Positions 6,770 to 7,718 of a DNA stretch of 7,718 nucleotides are shown piece after piece (within the stretch, counting starts at the first letter, position 1; each line of letters starts with the position of its first letter). The position numbers were made by a program, and so were the translations under genes. The stretch comes from Alphaproteobacteria bacterium UBA5343 (GTDB taxonomy: Bacteria; Pseudomonadota; Alphaproteobacteria; RF32; UBA5343). The stretch covers positions 21,365 to 29,082 of the forward strand of contig DHQH01000020.1 in NCBI GenBank assembly GCA_002410125.1. The letters run 5' to 3'. The notes below the pieces were generated by a model. It did no database searches. It had not been told where the DNA came from and saw nothing but the letters and a program-made list of their open reading frames with translations.

Positions 6770-6830
6770 ATATCTTTCTTATTATTCGTTACCAGATTGA
6801 ATTAGCAACTTATTATCAACAAAATATTAA

Positions 6831-6859
6831 TTTACAAATATTCATATATAAAATAATAT
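6831..6859 (+). promoter_or_regulatory. Candidate promoter of the Sel1-repeat gene
   Basis: TTTACA (6831-6836), 17 nt, then TAATAT (6854-6859), giving a leader of about 28 nt. The strong terminator upstream makes a separate promoter necessary. The match is fair and the surrounding DNA is AT-rich. Confidence 0.4.
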
Positions 6860-6893
6860 TGATACTTAGTTAGTAATTATAGGTGAAATTAAA

Positions 6894-7718
6894 ATGAAAA
6901 AGCTAATTGTTTTTCTTATATTGTTTGTTGGATTGTTAGCTGCAATCAATCATTTACATAATAATAAAGAATTATACAAAAATATTGAGATAAGTTTAGA
7001 AGATAAAAAAGAAGCTAAAGCTATATTTGAAGCAAAAAAATATAAAGTAGCATTTAACTTATATAAAGATATGGCTGACAAAGGTTGGATTGATGCTCAA
7101 GTTATGGTTGCTTATATGTATAAAGAAGGTAAAGGTGTACCAAAAAATTACAAAAAAGCATTTAAATGGTATAATATTGCAGCAAAAGAAGGTCATACAG
7201 AAGCTCAATCTAGTATAGGTAATATGTATTATTACGGTAGAGGAATTCAGAAAAACTATAAAAAAGCATTTAAATGGCATAAAAAATCAGCAAACAAGGG
7301 CAATCCTATTTCGCAGTATATGTTAGGATTGATGTATCTTAATGGTCATGGAATCAGAACAGATAAAGCAGAAGCCTTTCAATGGTTAAAAAAATCTTCT
7401 GATAATAATAATTATAATGCAAAATATCAAATTGGAGAAATGTATTATAATGGTATTTATGTTATACAAAATTATCAAGAAGCCTATAAATACCTAATAT
7501 CTGCAGCTAATAACGGCAACAGCAAGGCTCAAACAAAAATAGGTTTAATGTATTATAATGGTATTTATGTTAACCAGGATTATCAAGAAGCGTTAGATTG
7601 GTATAGAAAAGCAGCAAATGATAATTATAATGTTGCTCAGTTAAAGATAGGAGAATTTTATTTAGATAATGCAGATTTTGAAAATGCTTTTAAATGGTTA
7701 AAAAAATCTTCTGATAAT
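6894..7718 (+). CDS. Sel1-like repeat protein with N-terminal membrane anchor or signal, C-terminus cut by window edge
   Basis: Open from the ATG at 6894 to the right edge, 275 codons without a stop. AGGTGA (6881-6886) sits 7 nt upstream of the start. Residues 1-18 (MKKLIVFLILFVGLLAAI) form a positively charged start plus a hydrophobic segment with no obvious cleavage site, so the protein may be exported or held in the inner membrane facing the periplasm. From residue 53 Sel1-type units recur with an exact 36-residue period (53, 89, 125, 161, 197, 233), each ending in a GxMYxxGxGV-like stretch; the next begins at 265 after a shortened 32-residue unit. Sel1 repeats are alpha/alpha protein-binding solenoids, and in several host-associated bacteria such proteins act in host interaction. 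The role here is unknown. It stands apart from the tRNA transcript. Confidence 0.92.
   Translation, partial: MKKLIVFLILFVGLLAAINHLHNNKELYKNIEISLEDKKEAKAIFEAKKYKVAFNLYKDMADKGWIDAQVMVAYMYKEGKGVPKNYKKAFKWYNIAAKEGHTEAQSSIGNMYYYGRGIQKNYKKAFKWHKKSANKGNPISQYMLGLMYLNGHGIRTDKAEAFQWLKKSSDNNNYNAKYQIGEMYYNGIYVIQNYQEAYKYLISAANNGNSKAQTKIGLMYYNGIYVNQDYQEALDWYRKAANDNYNVAQLKIGEFYLDNADFENAFKWLKKSSDN
7152..7277 (+). repeat. Near-identical DNA repeats 108 bp apart in early Sel1 units
   Basis: An 18-bp string from the KKAFKW part of the unit is identical at 7152-7169 and 7260-7277, exactly 108 bp (36 codons) apart. Shared A-rich composition helps, but the codons are the same as well as the residues. Confidence 0.7.
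7381..7718 (+). repeat. Identical 25-26 bp DNA repeats in later Sel1 units
   Basis: Two pairs of perfect repeats. The 26-bp string encoding the WLKKSSDN segment occurs at 7381-7406 and 7693-7718 (312 bp apart). The 25-bp string encoding MYYNGIYV occurs at 7440-7464 and 7548-7572 (108 bp apart) and is followed by further close similarity. Identity at synonymous positions suggests recent internal duplication or gene conversion. Confidence 0.8.

Noticed and set aside
7059..7280. 73-codon minus-strand frame opposite the Sel1 gene
   Set aside because: Antisense shadow of the repeats; its own Phe/Ile-rich repetition mirrors the AAA/TAT codons of the real gene.

Overview
The window is an AT-rich (about 30% GC by eye) piece of a bacterial chromosome using the standard code and ordinary Shine-Dalgarno sites. 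The gene content (glgB followed by glgX, a DUF2934 protein, a TPR-methyltransferase, a tRNA-Leu with encoded CCA, a Sel1-repeat protein) and the style of the intergenic repeats suggest a proteobacterium, perhaps a low-GC, possibly host-associated alphaproteobacterium. That placement is inference; no rRNA or other phylogenetic marker is present.

Layout. Positions 1-4218 (minus strand) hold a glycogen block: glgB (branching enzyme, complete) followed downstream by glgX (debranching enzyme, cut by the left edge after 598 codons). The 217-bp gap between them has no convincing terminator. It carries two palindromic repeat modules that both read GTCATyCC...GGrATy in the mRNA sense, plus a 12-bp palindrome before glgX. 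Positions 4219-4640 are a very AT-rich divergent control region with promoter candidates for glgB and for a small plus-strand gene, and several inverted repeats. The small gene (4641-4910) joins a DUF2934 domain to a lysine-rich histone H1-like tail. It ends at a strong hairpin terminator into which the convergent minus-strand gene (4957-6474, TPR repeats plus SAM methyltransferase) runs its stop codon. A tRNA-Leu(CAA) gene (6598-6684) with its own promoter and terminator follows. The right end (6894 to the edge) is the first 275 codons of a membrane-anchored or exported Sel1-repeat protein.

How the genes work together. GlgB adds alpha-1,6 branches to glycogen and GlgX removes them from phosphorylase-trimmed chains, so these two form one storage-polymer module, probably one transcript. 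The other genes appear to be independent units with no visible link to glycogen. I see no CRISPR array, transposase, phage gene or clear new multi-gene system. The more unusual items are the paired palindromic modules inside the glg operon, the DUF2934/H1-like protein with clustered cysteines, and the near-identical DNA repeats in the Sel1 gene.
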